DNA from: Hydrogenophaga sp040372165
GTDB lineage: Bacteria; Pseudomonadota; Gammaproteobacteria; Burkholderiales; Burkholderiaceae_C
Direction of reading: 5' to 3'
DNA: 64,000 nucleotides
Assembly (NCBI RefSeq): GCF_040372165.1
Contig: NZ_BAABWG010000002.1
Location: forward strand, 124,001-188,000
Shown here: positions 33,904-41,871 of the stretch, in pieces
Layout: each line of letters opens with the position of its first letter
How positions within the stretch are numbered: the stretch's first letter is position 1
Made by a program: the position numbers and the translations under genes
Notes under the pieces: model-generated
Told to the model about the DNA's origin: nothing
Seen by the model: only the letters and a program-made list of their open reading frames with translations
Databases searched by the model: none

Positions 33904-34779
33904 ATGCGACTGAGATTTACCAAGATGCAAGGCGCTGGCAACGATTTTGTGGTCCTCGACGAGACCCAGGGCCTGCTGCATCTGACCGAAGCCCAATACC
34001 GGTTCCTGGCAGACCGGCGCTTTGGCGTGGGCGCCGACCAGATACTGTCGGTGCGACCGGCTCCATCAACCCAAGTCGATTTCGAGTATGTGATCCACAA
34101 CGCGGATGGTGGCGAGGTCGAGCACTGCGGCAATGGCGCGCGCTGCTTCGTGCGCTACGTTCAGGAAAAGGGCCTGAGCGCGCGCAACCCGGTCAAGGTC
34201 AAGGTCCAGCGCGGCGAGCTGAGCCTGCACATGAACAACGACGGCCGTGTGACTGTCGACATGGGGCCGCCCCAGTTCGAGCTGTCACAGGTGCCTTTCG
34301 ACAGCACCGGCCTGACGGCCGAGCCCATGGGCGAATTTGAACAATGGTTGCTGCCACTGCCGGGTGATGAGACAGCTCGTGTGGCAGTGGTGTCCATGGG
34401 CAACCCCCATGCCGTCAGTCTCGTGCAGGATGTCGACACGGCACCTGTGCTGCAGTGGGGTCCGGCCATCGAGCGCCATCCGGCTTTTCCTGCTCGCGTC
34501 AATGCGGGCTTCATGCAAGTGCTCGATCGCGGGGAAGTCAGGCTCAGGGTGTACGAACGCGGCTCGGGTGAGACGCTGGCATGCGGCACGGGCGCTTGCG
34601 CTGCAGTGGTGGCAGGCATTCGTCTGGGATTGCTCGATGAGCGGGTGAACGTGCATACCCGCGGTGGCGTACTTACGATAGAGTGGCAGCAATCGCCGAA
34701 TTGGGATCGGCCCGTGATGATGACGGGCCCGGCTGTCACGGTGTTCGAAGGCGAGATTGATCTGCCAGACCTGGCGTGA
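33904..34779 (+). CDS. dapF: diaminopimelate epimerase
   Basis: Converts LL- to meso-diaminopimelate for lysine and peptidoglycan. The 291-residue protein starts MRLRFTKMQGAGNDFVVLDE at 33904, the family start. An in-frame ATG at 33877 would add nine residues. The catalytic cysteines are in GEVEHCGNGARCFVRY and TLACGTGACAAVVAG. It is followed by DUF484 and xerC, the conserved proteobacterial order. meso-DAP made here is the substrate of MurE encoded 14 kb downstream. Confidence 0.97.
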   Translation: MRLRFTKMQGAGNDFVVLDETQGLLHLTEAQYRFLADRRFGVGADQILSVRPAPSTQVDFEYVIHNADGGEVEHCGNGARCFVRYVQEKGLSARNPVKVKVQRGELSLHMNNDGRVTVDMGPPQFELSQVPFDSTGLTAEPMGEFEQWLLPLPGDETARVAVVSMGNPHAVSLVQDVDTAPVLQWGPAIERHPAFPARVNAGFMQVLDRGEVRLRVYERGSGETLACGTGACAAVVAGIRLGLLDERVNVHTRGGVLTIEWQQSPNWDRPVMMTGPAVTVFEGEIDLPDLA

Positions 34780-34856
34780 CAGAAGTACAAAGGCTGCAAA
34801 GGATCCGGCCCATTCCCACAACGACGACGATCTGACGAACGACGGAACACAAGCAC

Positions 34857-35567
34857 ATGACTCAAGCAGGACTCTCACCGATCACAGAAGACGATATCGC
34901 CAACTATCTGGTCAATACGCCCGACTTCTTTGAGCGGCATGCTGCCACGCTGGCTGCCATCCAGCTCACCAGTCCCCATGGCAACCGCGCGGTCAGCCTG
35001 CTGGAGCGCCAGGCTGAACTCCTGAGGGAGAAGATTCGTGGCCTGGAGTTGCGTTCGGCCGAGATGATCCGTCATGGTCAGGAGAACACCGCCATTGCCT
35101 CCCGCCTGCAGACCTGGACCAAGGCCTTGTTGCTGACAAGGGACGCCGCCGATCTGCCAGCCGAGATCGCGCACCAGCTCACCGAGCTGTTTCAGGTGCC
35201 TCAGGTGGCGATCCGCCTCTGGCAAGTGGCTGACGAACATGCAGGCGCTCCATTTGCCCAGGATGTCAGCGAAGACGTGCAGGCATTTGCCGGCTCTCTG
35301 GCGCAGCCTTACTGCGGAAGCAACCCCGGTCTCGAGGCTGCCAACTGGTTGGTCAGCCCGGATACCGCCGCCTCTCTCGCGCTCATTCCCCTTCGACTCG
35401 AGCAAGGGGAAGGAGGCGATGGAACGACGTTCGGCCTTCTTGTGCTGGCCTCCGACGACGAGAACCGCTTTGTGGCGGACATGGGCACCGAGTTTCTGGA
35501 GCGCATTGGCGTTTTTGCCAGTGCAGCACTGACCCGGCTGCTTCCAGCAGTGGCGGCGCAGGATTGA
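34857..35567 (+). CDS. DUF484 family protein
   Basis: A 236-residue cytoplasmic protein of the DUF484 family (YigA-like), a GAF-like domain. The N-terminus EDDIANYLVNTPDFFERHAA is diagnostic, followed by a coiled-coil segment (SLLERQAELLREKIRGLELR). The GAF-type core is QVPQVAIRLWQVAD and ALIPLRLEQGEGGDGTTFGL, ending in FVADMGTEFLERIGVFASAA. It lies between dapF (77 nt) and xerC (31 nt). Function unestablished; the family is consistently linked to XerC. Confidence 0.9.
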   Translation: MTQAGLSPITEDDIANYLVNTPDFFERHAATLAAIQLTSPHGNRAVSLLERQAELLREKIRGLELRSAEMIRHGQENTAIASRLQTWTKALLLTRDAADLPAEIAHQLTELFQVPQVAIRLWQVADEHAGAPFAQDVSEDVQAFAGSLAQPYCGSNPGLEAANWLVSPDTAASLALIPLRLEQGEGGDGTTFGLLVLASDDENRFVADMGTEFLERIGVFASAALTRLLPAVAAQD

Positions 35568-35598
35568 GGCCTGTCAATCGCGCCATGGCAGGTCTCAC

Positions 35599-36621
35599 AT
35601 GAGTGCCGGACCTGCCCAGCCTCTCTCCGAGTTGAGTGATGCTGAGCTTGTCGATGCCTACCTTCAGCATGTGACAGTTGAAAAGCGGCTGGCCGACCGG
35701 ACCTGCCAACTCTACGCGGACGCGCTGTCCGTATTGCTGACCAAGGTCCGGGAGGCCGAGGTCGATATGCGTGCGCTGAGCAGTCACCACATACGAAGGT
35801 GGGTCGCGGCGCTTCACTCTGGCGGCCGCAGCCCCAGAACCATCGCGCTCACTCTTTCGAGCTGGCGTGGCTTCTTCACCTGGCTGGGGCGGCAGAGCCT
35901 GATTTCGCACAACCCCGTTCAGGACGTGCGAGCCCCCAAATCCGGCAAGCCATTGCCCAAAGCACTGGGGGTGGACGAATCGGTGCAACTGGCCAGCTTC
36001 CGCGACACCCCGGGCGACCCGGCGCTGGATGCACGAGACCATTGCATCGTGGAGCTGTTGTATGGGTGCGGGCTACGCATTGGCGAACTGGTAGCGCTCG
36101 ATGTTCAGGCCGGGCCAACCGCGAGCGGCTGGATTGACCTGGACGAAGGCGTGGCCCATGTGACAGGCAAGGGGAACAAGCGTCGGGCAGTGCCTGTGGG
36201 CACCGCTGCATTGGATGCGCTCAGGGAGTGGCTGGGTGTGCGCGCCGGACTCAAAACCCTGGATACGGCTTTATTTGTCGGTGTGCGTGGCAAACGCCTG
36301 TCGCCTCAGTACATACGGACCCGGCTGAAGCAGCGATCTGTGCAGGCGGGGCTGGTGACACCGGTTCACCCTCACATGCTGAGGCACTCCTATGCCAGTC
36401 ATGTGCTGCAGTCCAGTGGTGATCTGCGCGCCGTGCAGGAACTGCTCGGGCATGCCAGCATCAGCACGACCCAGGTGTACACGCGGCTCGACTTCCAACA
36501 CCTGGCCAAGGTGTACGACGCGGCACACCCGCGGGCCCAGGCTCGGGGCGGAGGGTCACCGGAAGCCATGGACGCCCCGGCAAGGGAAGAAAAGGATGGC
36601 AAATTCTCCGGGAATCGGTAG
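35599..36621 (+). CDS. xerC: tyrosine recombinase XerC
   Basis: Site-specific recombinase resolving chromosome dimers at dif with XerD. The 340 residues are longer than the usual 300 because of an extended C-terminus. The N-terminal SAM-like domain (LVDAYLQHVTVEKRLADRTC, residues 12-105) precedes the catalytic domain with Arg in YGCGLRIGELVAL, Lys in VTGKGNKRRAVPV, His-x-x-Arg in HPHMLRHSYASHVLQ, second His in LLGHASISTTQVYTRLD and the nucleophile Tyr in that same stretch. The 25-30 residues after AKVYDAAHPRA have no family match and are Gly/Pro-rich. Confidence 0.95.
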   Translation: MSAGPAQPLSELSDAELVDAYLQHVTVEKRLADRTCQLYADALSVLLTKVREAEVDMRALSSHHIRRWVAALHSGGRSPRTIALTLSSWRGFFTWLGRQSLISHNPVQDVRAPKSGKPLPKALGVDESVQLASFRDTPGDPALDARDHCIVELLYGCGLRIGELVALDVQAGPTASGWIDLDEGVAHVTGKGNKRRAVPVGTAALDALREWLGVRAGLKTLDTALFVGVRGKRLSPQYIRTRLKQRSVQAGLVTPVHPHMLRHSYASHVLQSSGDLRAVQELLGHASISTTQVYTRLDFQHLAKVYDAAHPRAQARGGGSPEAMDAPAREEKDGKFSGNR

Positions 36622-36629
36622 GATGCTGC

Positions 36630-36659
36630 TTGCCGATATTAATCGCCATATCTTTAATA
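36630..36659 (+). promoter_or_regulatory. candidate promoter of the DsrE-like gene
   Basis: TTGCCG and TTAATA separated by 18 nt in an unusually AT-rich 60-bp stretch following xerC. Three GATAT/ATATC motifs surround it (36635, 36646, 36663), possibly an operator. Weak consensus, so low confidence. Confidence 0.3.
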
Positions 36660-36681
36660 ACTGATATTTGGAGACGACATC

Positions 36682-37119
36682 ATGAAGCGTGTGACGAACT
36701 TCCTCAAACTGGTGGCTGCAGGCTTGGTCTTGGCATCCTCCTCCATGGCGCAGGCGGCAGACGGAGCCGTCAAGGCGGTCTATCACTTTGCAGACGGAGT
36801 GGCTCAGGCGTCGCAGGGTCTGCGCAACATCAACAATCACCTCAACGCGGACCCGACGGTGAAAATTGTCGTGGTCGCTCACGGCAAGGGGATCGACTTC
36901 TTGCTCGAAGGCGCGAAAACGCCGGAAGGCAGTCCATTCTCTGGCAGTATTGGCGACCTGGCCGCTCGAGGGGTTGAGTTCCGCGTCTGCAACAACACAC
37001 TGGTGGCCAGGAAAATTGACCCCGCCAGAGTGGCGCTCGAGGCAAAGGTTGTACCCTCGGGTGTGGCCGAAGTGGCCAACCTCCAGGCCAAAGAAGGCTT
37101 CGCCTACGTGCGTCCCTGA
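36682..37119 (+). CDS. exported DsrE/DsrF-like family protein
   Basis: A 145-residue periplasmic protein with a clear signal peptide (FLKLVAAGLVLASSSMAQAA, cleavage near residue 26). The mature part folds as a DsrE-like sulfur-relay domain: AVYHFADGVAQASQGLRNIN, then VKIVVVAHGKGIDFLLEGAK, GVEFRVCNNTLVARKI containing the single Cys, and VVPSGVAEVANLQAKEGFAY. The cytoplasmic DsrE partners are absent here. GGAGAC lies 6 nt upstream of the ATG. It is bounded by its own candidate promoter and a strong terminator, so monocistronic. Role in sulfur or thiol chemistry is family-based. Confidence 0.82.
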   Translation: MKRVTNFLKLVAAGLVLASSSMAQAADGAVKAVYHFADGVAQASQGLRNINNHLNADPTVKIVVVAHGKGIDFLLEGAKTPEGSPFSGSIGDLAARGVEFRVCNNTLVARKIDPARVALEAKVVPSGVAEVANLQAKEGFAYVRP

Positions 37120-37137
37120 CCCGGCCTGAGGCCAGCC

Positions 37138-37176
37138 AGCGCCGGATGGCCGCAAGGCTTCCGGCGCTTTGTTTTT
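37138..37176 (+). terminator. rho-independent terminator after the DsrE-like gene
   Basis: Perfect 9-bp stem AGCGCCGGA (37138-37146) with TCCGGCGCT (37160-37168), followed by TTTGTTTTT. Confidence 0.88.
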
Positions 37177-37209
37177 GATGAATCGTTTTCTTACTGTTTC
37201 CGAATCACC

Positions 37210-38283
37210 ATGTCCATGATCCCCGCCACCATCCTCACCGGCTTTCTCGGCTCAGGCAAGACCACCTTGCTCAAACGTGTCCTGACGGAGGCCCATGGGC
37301 GAAAGATTGCAGTGGTCGAGAACGAGTTTGGCGAAGAGAACATCGACAACGACATCCTCGTTGAGGACACCGAGGAAAACATCATCCAGATGAGCAACGG
37401 GTGCATCTGCTGCACCATTCGCGATGACCTTCGTGCCACCCTTGCCGATCTGGCCACACGGCGACGCAAGGGCGAGATCGACTTTGAGCGCGTGGTCATC
37501 GAAACCACCGGGCTGGCCGACCCGGGGCCTGTTGCCCAGACATTCTTCATGGATGACGAGGTCGCCGAGCAATACCTGCTTGATTCCATCATCACCCTCG
37601 TGGATGCGAAGCACGCCGCGCAGCAGCTCAATGACCGGCAGGAGGCACGCCGTCAGGTGGGTTTTGCCGACCAGATCTTCATCAGCAAGGCCGACCTCGT
37701 CTCGGCTGAGGACCTCGAAGCGCTGGAGCACCGTCTCAAACACATGAACCCACGCACCAAGATGCGTGCAGCGCATTTTGGCGACGTCAAGCTCGACGAA
37801 GTGTTCGATCTGCGAGGCTTCAATCTGAACACCAAGCTGGATATCGACCCGGACTTCCTCAAGGCCGACGATGATCATGATCACCACCATGACCATGACC
37901 ATGATCACGAGCACGGTGAGCATTGCAGCCATCCCTCGCATGACCATGACCATGGACACGGGCATCACCACCACCATGATGACGACGTCAAGAGTTTTGT
38001 GTACCGGGCGACACGGCCGTTTGACCCGGCCAAGCTGGAGGAGTTTCTGGGGGCGGTGGTACAGGTCTATGGCCCCCGCATGCTGCGTTACAAGGGCGTC
38101 CTCGATCTCAAGGGCACCGACCGCAAGGTGATTTTCCAGGGAGTGCACCAGCTGATGGGCAGCGACCTCGGGCCAGAATGGGGAGCAGATGAGACCAGGG
38201 AAAGCCGCATGGTTTTCATCGGCATCGACCTGCCCAAAGACATCCTGGTCCAAGGCCTGGATCAGGCTCTTTTGCCCGAGTGA
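37210..38283 (+). CDS. COG0523 GTPase (CobW/YjiA/ZNG1-like metallochaperone)
   Basis: A 357-residue G3E GTPase that delivers or inserts metal. Walker A is LTGFLGSGKTTLLKRVL, the metal-binding motif is MSNGCICCTIRDD (CxCC), then VIETTGLADPGPV, and the NKxD equivalent is ISKADL. A His/Asp-rich linker runs from about residue 220 to 258 (DHHHDHDHDHEH and HDHDHGHGHHHHHDDD), a probable zinc or nickel store. The CobW C-terminal domain follows (FVYRATRPFDPAKLEEFLGA). It precedes the dksA gene. In several bacteria COG0523 proteins and cysteine-free DksA paralogues are linked by zinc limitation, but no Zur box was seen. Confidence 0.9.
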   Translation: MSMIPATILTGFLGSGKTTLLKRVLTEAHGRKIAVVENEFGEENIDNDILVEDTEENIIQMSNGCICCTIRDDLRATLADLATRRRKGEIDFERVVIETTGLADPGPVAQTFFMDDEVAEQYLLDSIITLVDAKHAAQQLNDRQEARRQVGFADQIFISKADLVSAEDLEALEHRLKHMNPRTKMRAAHFGDVKLDEVFDLRGFNLNTKLDIDPDFLKADDDHDHHHDHDHDHEHGEHCSHPSHDHDHGHGHHHHHDDDVKSFVYRATRPFDPAKLEEFLGAVVQVYGPRMLRYKGVLDLKGTDRKVIFQGVHQLMGSDLGPEWGADETRESRMVFIGIDLPKDILVQGLDQALLPE

Positions 38284-38634
38284 ACATTTGAGGCACTTTT
38301 CGAATCTCAGTCACGAATTTGGTGGTGCTCAAGCGACATTGCAGGGCTAGAATGTGCGTTTTGTGGCCAATCCTCCACAAAAAACGGGCACTGCGGAGTC
38401 AATGAAAGCTGCCAAACCGGCTGACATCGCTAAAATCGCGGCCCAAGTTCTTGGGGTGAGCGCTAAAGCGTTAACCCTAATCCGCCCAGCGATGGGCCAG
38501 GCCATAAAGCGGGTATAACCACATGAGCGTCAGACCGACTGACGACAGGGCTCAGGCAGGCAAGATTCCTTGCCCGCAAGAGCGTACCAATCCGCGATAT
38601 CGAGCCCATTTCAGGATCTGAGAGGAGACCCGCA
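38284..38634 (+). promoter_or_regulatory. structured leader region upstream of dksA
   Basis: A 351-bp gap with several potential RNA hairpins: TTTTGTGG/CCACAAAA at 38359-38382, GCCCA-GCGA-TGGGC with a GNRA tetraloop at 38484-38497, and GGCAAG-ATTC-CTTGCC at 38559-38574. A TAGAAT -10-like hexamer is at 38348. A possible 38-codon reading frame lies inside (38402-38518). The position fits a long 5' leader of dksA with post-transcriptional control, which is inference. Confidence 0.4.
38402..38518 (+). CDS. possible 38-residue leader ORF upstream of dksA
   Basis: Begins ATGAAAGCTGCC with GGAG 3 nt upstream and encodes MKAAKPADIAKIAAQVLGVS then AKALTLIRPAMGQAIKRV before TAA. The product is basic and amphipathic-helical in composition, and uses A/T-ending codons more than its neighbours. 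It could be a regulatory leader peptide or a small protein. No homologue is recognised, and chance cannot be excluded. Confidence 0.3.
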   Translation: MKAAKPADIAKIAAQVLGVSAKALTLIRPAMGQAIKRV

Positions 38635-39774
38635 GTGAAAGCCCCCGCTCGTAAGACAAGCAAGTCCAGCAAGCCTGCTGAAAAGGCCAAATCGGGGCGC
38701 GCGTCATCCTCTACCACCCAGACGAAGGCCAAAGCAAGTGCTGCGGCCAAGAAGGCGCCGGCCAAAAAGGTGGTAACGGCCACCAAGAAGGCTGCACCTG
38801 CCAAGAAAGCACCAGTGAAGAAGGCGGCACCGGCAAAGAAAGCCGCGCCAGCCAAGAAGGCTGCGCCTGCGGCGAAGAAGGCAGCCGCGGCCAAGAAAGC
38901 GCCTGCTGCCAAGAAGGCGGCACCAGCGAAGAAGGCTGCGCCAGCCAAGAAAACGCCGGTGGCCAAGAAGGTCGCGGCTCCCAAGGCTGCGCCGGCAAAG
39001 AAATCTGTGTCCAAGCCCGCTGCCAAGGTCGCGCCCAAGGCCGACAAAACACCCGGAAAAGCGGCGGTGAAAGCCCAGCCTCAGGCTGGACGTACCACTG
39101 CCGATACACAAGCTGCCGCCAAGAAGACCAAGGTGCCAGCAAACGCAAAATCTGTCACGCCTACTCCCAAACCTCTGGGTAAACGAGCCGCAAAACGGGT
39201 CATGATGGAGCAAATGATGCAGCCGGAAGTGGTGCCTTCACATGCTCCCGATGCGCCCAAGGTCACGTTTTCCCATACACCTGAACGATTGATGACTCCT
39301 CCCCTGCCTACCGCTGTGAAGAAAGACCCCAAACGGGCCAACAACTGGAAGTCTGTTCCTGTCGAAGAGTTGACTGACCAGGACATTCAGGCCATGCCTG
39401 ACAGCGAGTACATGAATGATGTTCAGCTCGCTTTCTTCCGTCGCAAACTGCAGATGCTCAAGGCGGACATGCTGGCCAATGCTGGCGAAACCACCGAACA
39501 CCTGCGCGAGGACACCGTTGTCGTCCCCGATCCTGCCGATCGCGCAACGATTGAAGAGGAGCACGCCCTGGAGTTGCGTACACGCGACCGTGAGCGCAAG
39601 CTGCTCAAGAAAATTGAACAAGCCATTGCGCGCATTGATGCGGGCGACTATGGTTATTGCGACGAGACGGGCGAGCCCATTGGTGTTGGCCGACTCATGG
39701 CTCGCCCCACTGCAAGTCTGTCTCTTGAGGCCCAGCAGCGTCGCGAGCTCAAGCAGAAGATGTTTGGCGACTGA
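38635..39774 (+). CDS. dksA: DksA-type RNA polymerase-binding factor with histone-H1-like N-terminal extension
   Basis: A 379-residue protein; E. coli DksA has 151. GTG start after GAGAGGAGAC. Residues about 30-135 are Ala/Lys/Pro repeats (AAPAKKAAPAKK-type) like histone H1 or AlgP tails. Residues 136-240 form a linker, and residues about 245-379 are the DksA domain (MNDVQLAFFRRKLQMLKADM, a coiled-coil with EHLREDTVVVPDPADRATIE carrying the tip DxxDxA). In the zinc-finger region only one Cys remains (YGYCDETGEPIGVGRLMARP, then SLSLEAQQRRELKQ), so the finger is metal-free as in other betaproteobacterial DksA. It modulates RNA polymerase with ppGpp; the tail probably binds nucleic acid. Confidence 0.85.
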   Translation: MKAPARKTSKSSKPAEKAKSGRASSSTTQTKAKASAAAKKAPAKKVVTATKKAAPAKKAPVKKAAPAKKAAPAKKAAPAAKKAAAAKKAPAAKKAAPAKKAAPAKKTPVAKKVAAPKAAPAKKSVSKPAAKVAPKADKTPGKAAVKAQPQAGRTTADTQAAAKKTKVPANAKSVTPTPKPLGKRAAKRVMMEQMMQPEVVPSHAPDAPKVTFSHTPERLMTPPLPTAVKKDPKRANNWKSVPVEELTDQDIQAMPDSEYMNDVQLAFFRRKLQMLKADMLANAGETTEHLREDTVVVPDPADRATIEEEHALELRTRDRERKLLKKIEQAIARIDAGDYGYCDETGEPIGVGRLMARPTASLSLEAQQRRELKQKMFGD

Positions 39775-39857
39775 TCGATTGCCCGCAGCCGGTCACCCGC
39801 TGGCTCATCCTCATTCACAGCTTTCAACCCATCTCACTTAACGGTCCAGCGCAACGC

Positions 39858-41801
39858 ATGTCCAACGACGACTCGAACGGCGGCTTCCTCTCGAAGGTGG
39901 TGAAGTTCGTCCGTCATCCGACGACGAGCTGGGCCGAGCTGGACACTCGCTCTTCCGACCGGGAGAGCGAGTACAGCAAAGCTGCGCTCAAGGAAATGGT
40001 CGAGCGCAAGCGCCGAAACGATTTCGTGCGCAAACGCGAGTTCGACATGCTGCGCAAGATCCGTGCGCGTGAGGGCAAGCCGGGCGAAGGCCCGGGAGTG
40101 CGGCCATCGTTCTTCCAGAGCAGTCTGCCGTCCAAACCGGACGACCGGGCCATGACCCTGAAGAAGATCGACGAGATCGAAGCCCAGATGTCGATGCAGT
40201 GGTGGAAGACCAAAGGGCCAGACAACCTCAGCACCGGCGGTGGCGGTGGCGCCACCACTCAGGCCAGTGTTGAAGGCGCCGAGGCCAGGGCTGACGCACC
40301 TTCCGAGAACCGCCGCCAGGCCCAGTACAAGGAGACTGAAGGGTCGCCACTGTCCATGGGCCCGCACTCCGGCAACGGGGACGTCAATGGTGGCATCGTT
40401 CCCGGGCCCCAGGATGCGCCGACCCAACCCATGTCTGTCTCTGGCAACATGGCGACCACGCTTCCTCCCGGTGAAGTGCCTGATACGCCTTCCGGCCCGC
40501 CGCCTGGCGCCAAGGTGCCCACCCTGGGCGACGACGATCTGGCAGACCTCGACGCCCAAGTGCCACAGGCTGCACCTGTTGCCGGTGACGAAGTGTCGAT
40601 CCAGCGGCGCAAGACTGGCCTCATGCAAGCGCGCAAGGCCCAGGACGCGATGACGTCAACCGACGGGGACTTCTCTGCGTCCCATTTCTTTGCGCTGGAC
40701 ACGCAGGAAATTGCGCAAGACCCGGAAGTGGAAGAAGCCTCCATCCGGTTTGCCAACGGCGATGATCAGGGTGCCGAAGAAGGGCTGCTCGAAGCGCTGG
40801 GTGAAAACGGAAGTTGCTCGGACAATGTCGATGACTGGCTGGCGCTGTTTGACTTGTACCGGGCAACCGGGCAACTGGCGCCGTTTGAAAGCCAGGCAGT
40901 CGACTTCGTCAATCGCTTTGGCCGGTCTGCGCCGCAATGGTTTGACATGCAGGAACTGGTCTCGGTGTTGTCCGGCAAGGAAACCAAACCCGAGCCCAGT
41001 ACGCATCGTGCCGCATGGGTGAGCGAGGAATATCTGGACGCCCACGCAGTTGGCACATTGCAGAATGTGCTCGCCAGGGTGGCGCAGCCATGGGTGATCG
41101 ACTGGTCGCCCATTCAGTCCATTGATCAGAAAGCTGCGCGGGCACTTCTGGGTCTGCTCACGCTCTGGGCTGACCAGGACCTTGAGATGCGCATGCTGGG
41201 CGCTCCCAGCCTGGCGGAGCTGCTCAAGGAGTTGACGCCTTCGGGGCGCCGCGACGTCGAGCAACTCTGGTGGGAGCTGCGTCTGGCCACCCTGAGGCTG
41301 CTCAACCGGGCTGACGAGTTTGAGCTGGCAGCGCTGGATTTCTGCGTTACCTACGAAGTGTCGCCTCCCGCCTGGGAGAGCCCGGTGTGCAATTGCAAGG
41401 CAGTCGCCGAAGACGGCTCTGAAGAAGTCAGCTCCGTGCTGGGCAACCCGGTGCGTGAAGACGTTGTATCGGAGTTCCATGGCGACTCGGTGATGGACTC
41501 CCAGGCACCTGGCGTCGACCATCTGGGCATGGTGGACATGTCTGGTGAGATCCGGGGCGATCCGCAGCAGCTGCTGGACGAGCTGGATCAGAAGCTCGAA
41601 GGTGCGGATGTGTTCATCATCTCCTGCCGAAACCTGATTCGTGTCGACTTCTCGGCCGCAGGCACCTTGCTCAACTGGGTATCGGCGCACCAGGGTGAAG
41701 GCCGCATGGTGCAGTTTGTTGACGTCCACCGGTTGATTTCCGCCTTTTTCAATGTCATCGGCATCACCGAGTACGCTCGCGTGGTGGTCCGCAACGACTG
41801 A
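39858..41801 (+). CDS. large STAS-domain protein, conserved between dksA and hslV
   Basis: A 647-residue cytoplasmic protein. Residues 1-75 are highly charged and helical (SKAALKEMVERKRRNDFVRK). Residues about 125-260 are a Gly/Pro/Ala-rich low-complexity linker. The rest has helical repeats and two STAS-like folds: one around residues 395-450 (PWVIDWSPIQSIDQKAARAL then LGLLTLWADQDLEMRMLGAP) and a second at the C-terminus (ADVFIISCRNLIRVDFSAAG then TLLNWVSAHQGEGRMVQFVD). No kinase, transporter or Ser phospho-switch is obvious. Lies 83 nt after dksA and 70 nt before hslV. Function unknown. Confidence 0.8.
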   Translation: MSNDDSNGGFLSKVVKFVRHPTTSWAELDTRSSDRESEYSKAALKEMVERKRRNDFVRKREFDMLRKIRAREGKPGEGPGVRPSFFQSSLPSKPDDRAMTLKKIDEIEAQMSMQWWKTKGPDNLSTGGGGGATTQASVEGAEARADAPSENRRQAQYKETEGSPLSMGPHSGNGDVNGGIVPGPQDAPTQPMSVSGNMATTLPPGEVPDTPSGPPPGAKVPTLGDDDLADLDAQVPQAAPVAGDEVSIQRRKTGLMQARKAQDAMTSTDGDFSASHFFALDTQEIAQDPEVEEASIRFANGDDQGAEEGLLEALGENGSCSDNVDDWLALFDLYRATGQLAPFESQAVDFVNRFGRSAPQWFDMQELVSVLSGKETKPEPSTHRAAWVSEEYLDAHAVGTLQNVLARVAQPWVIDWSPIQSIDQKAARALLGLLTLWADQDLEMRMLGAPSLAELLKELTPSGRRDVEQLWWELRLATLRLLNRADEFELAALDFCVTYEVSPPAWESPVCNCKAVAEDGSEEVSSVLGNPVREDVVSEFHGDSVMDSQAPGVDHLGMVDMSGEIRGDPQQLLDELDQKLEGADVFIISCRNLIRVDFSAAGTLLNWVSAHQGEGRMVQFVDVHRLISAFFNVIGITEYARVVVRND

Positions 41802-41871
41802 TCAGCGGGTCATTGCCGCTTTCTTGCCTGCCGGGTATTGAAACCGGGGCATCCGCCCCAAGCTGTGGCCG

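Noticed and set aside
38463..39047. Hydrophobic Ala/Gly/Phe-rich minus-strand frame opposite dksA
   Set aside because: It is the complement of the Lys/Ala repeats in the DksA tail and arises from the repeat codons.
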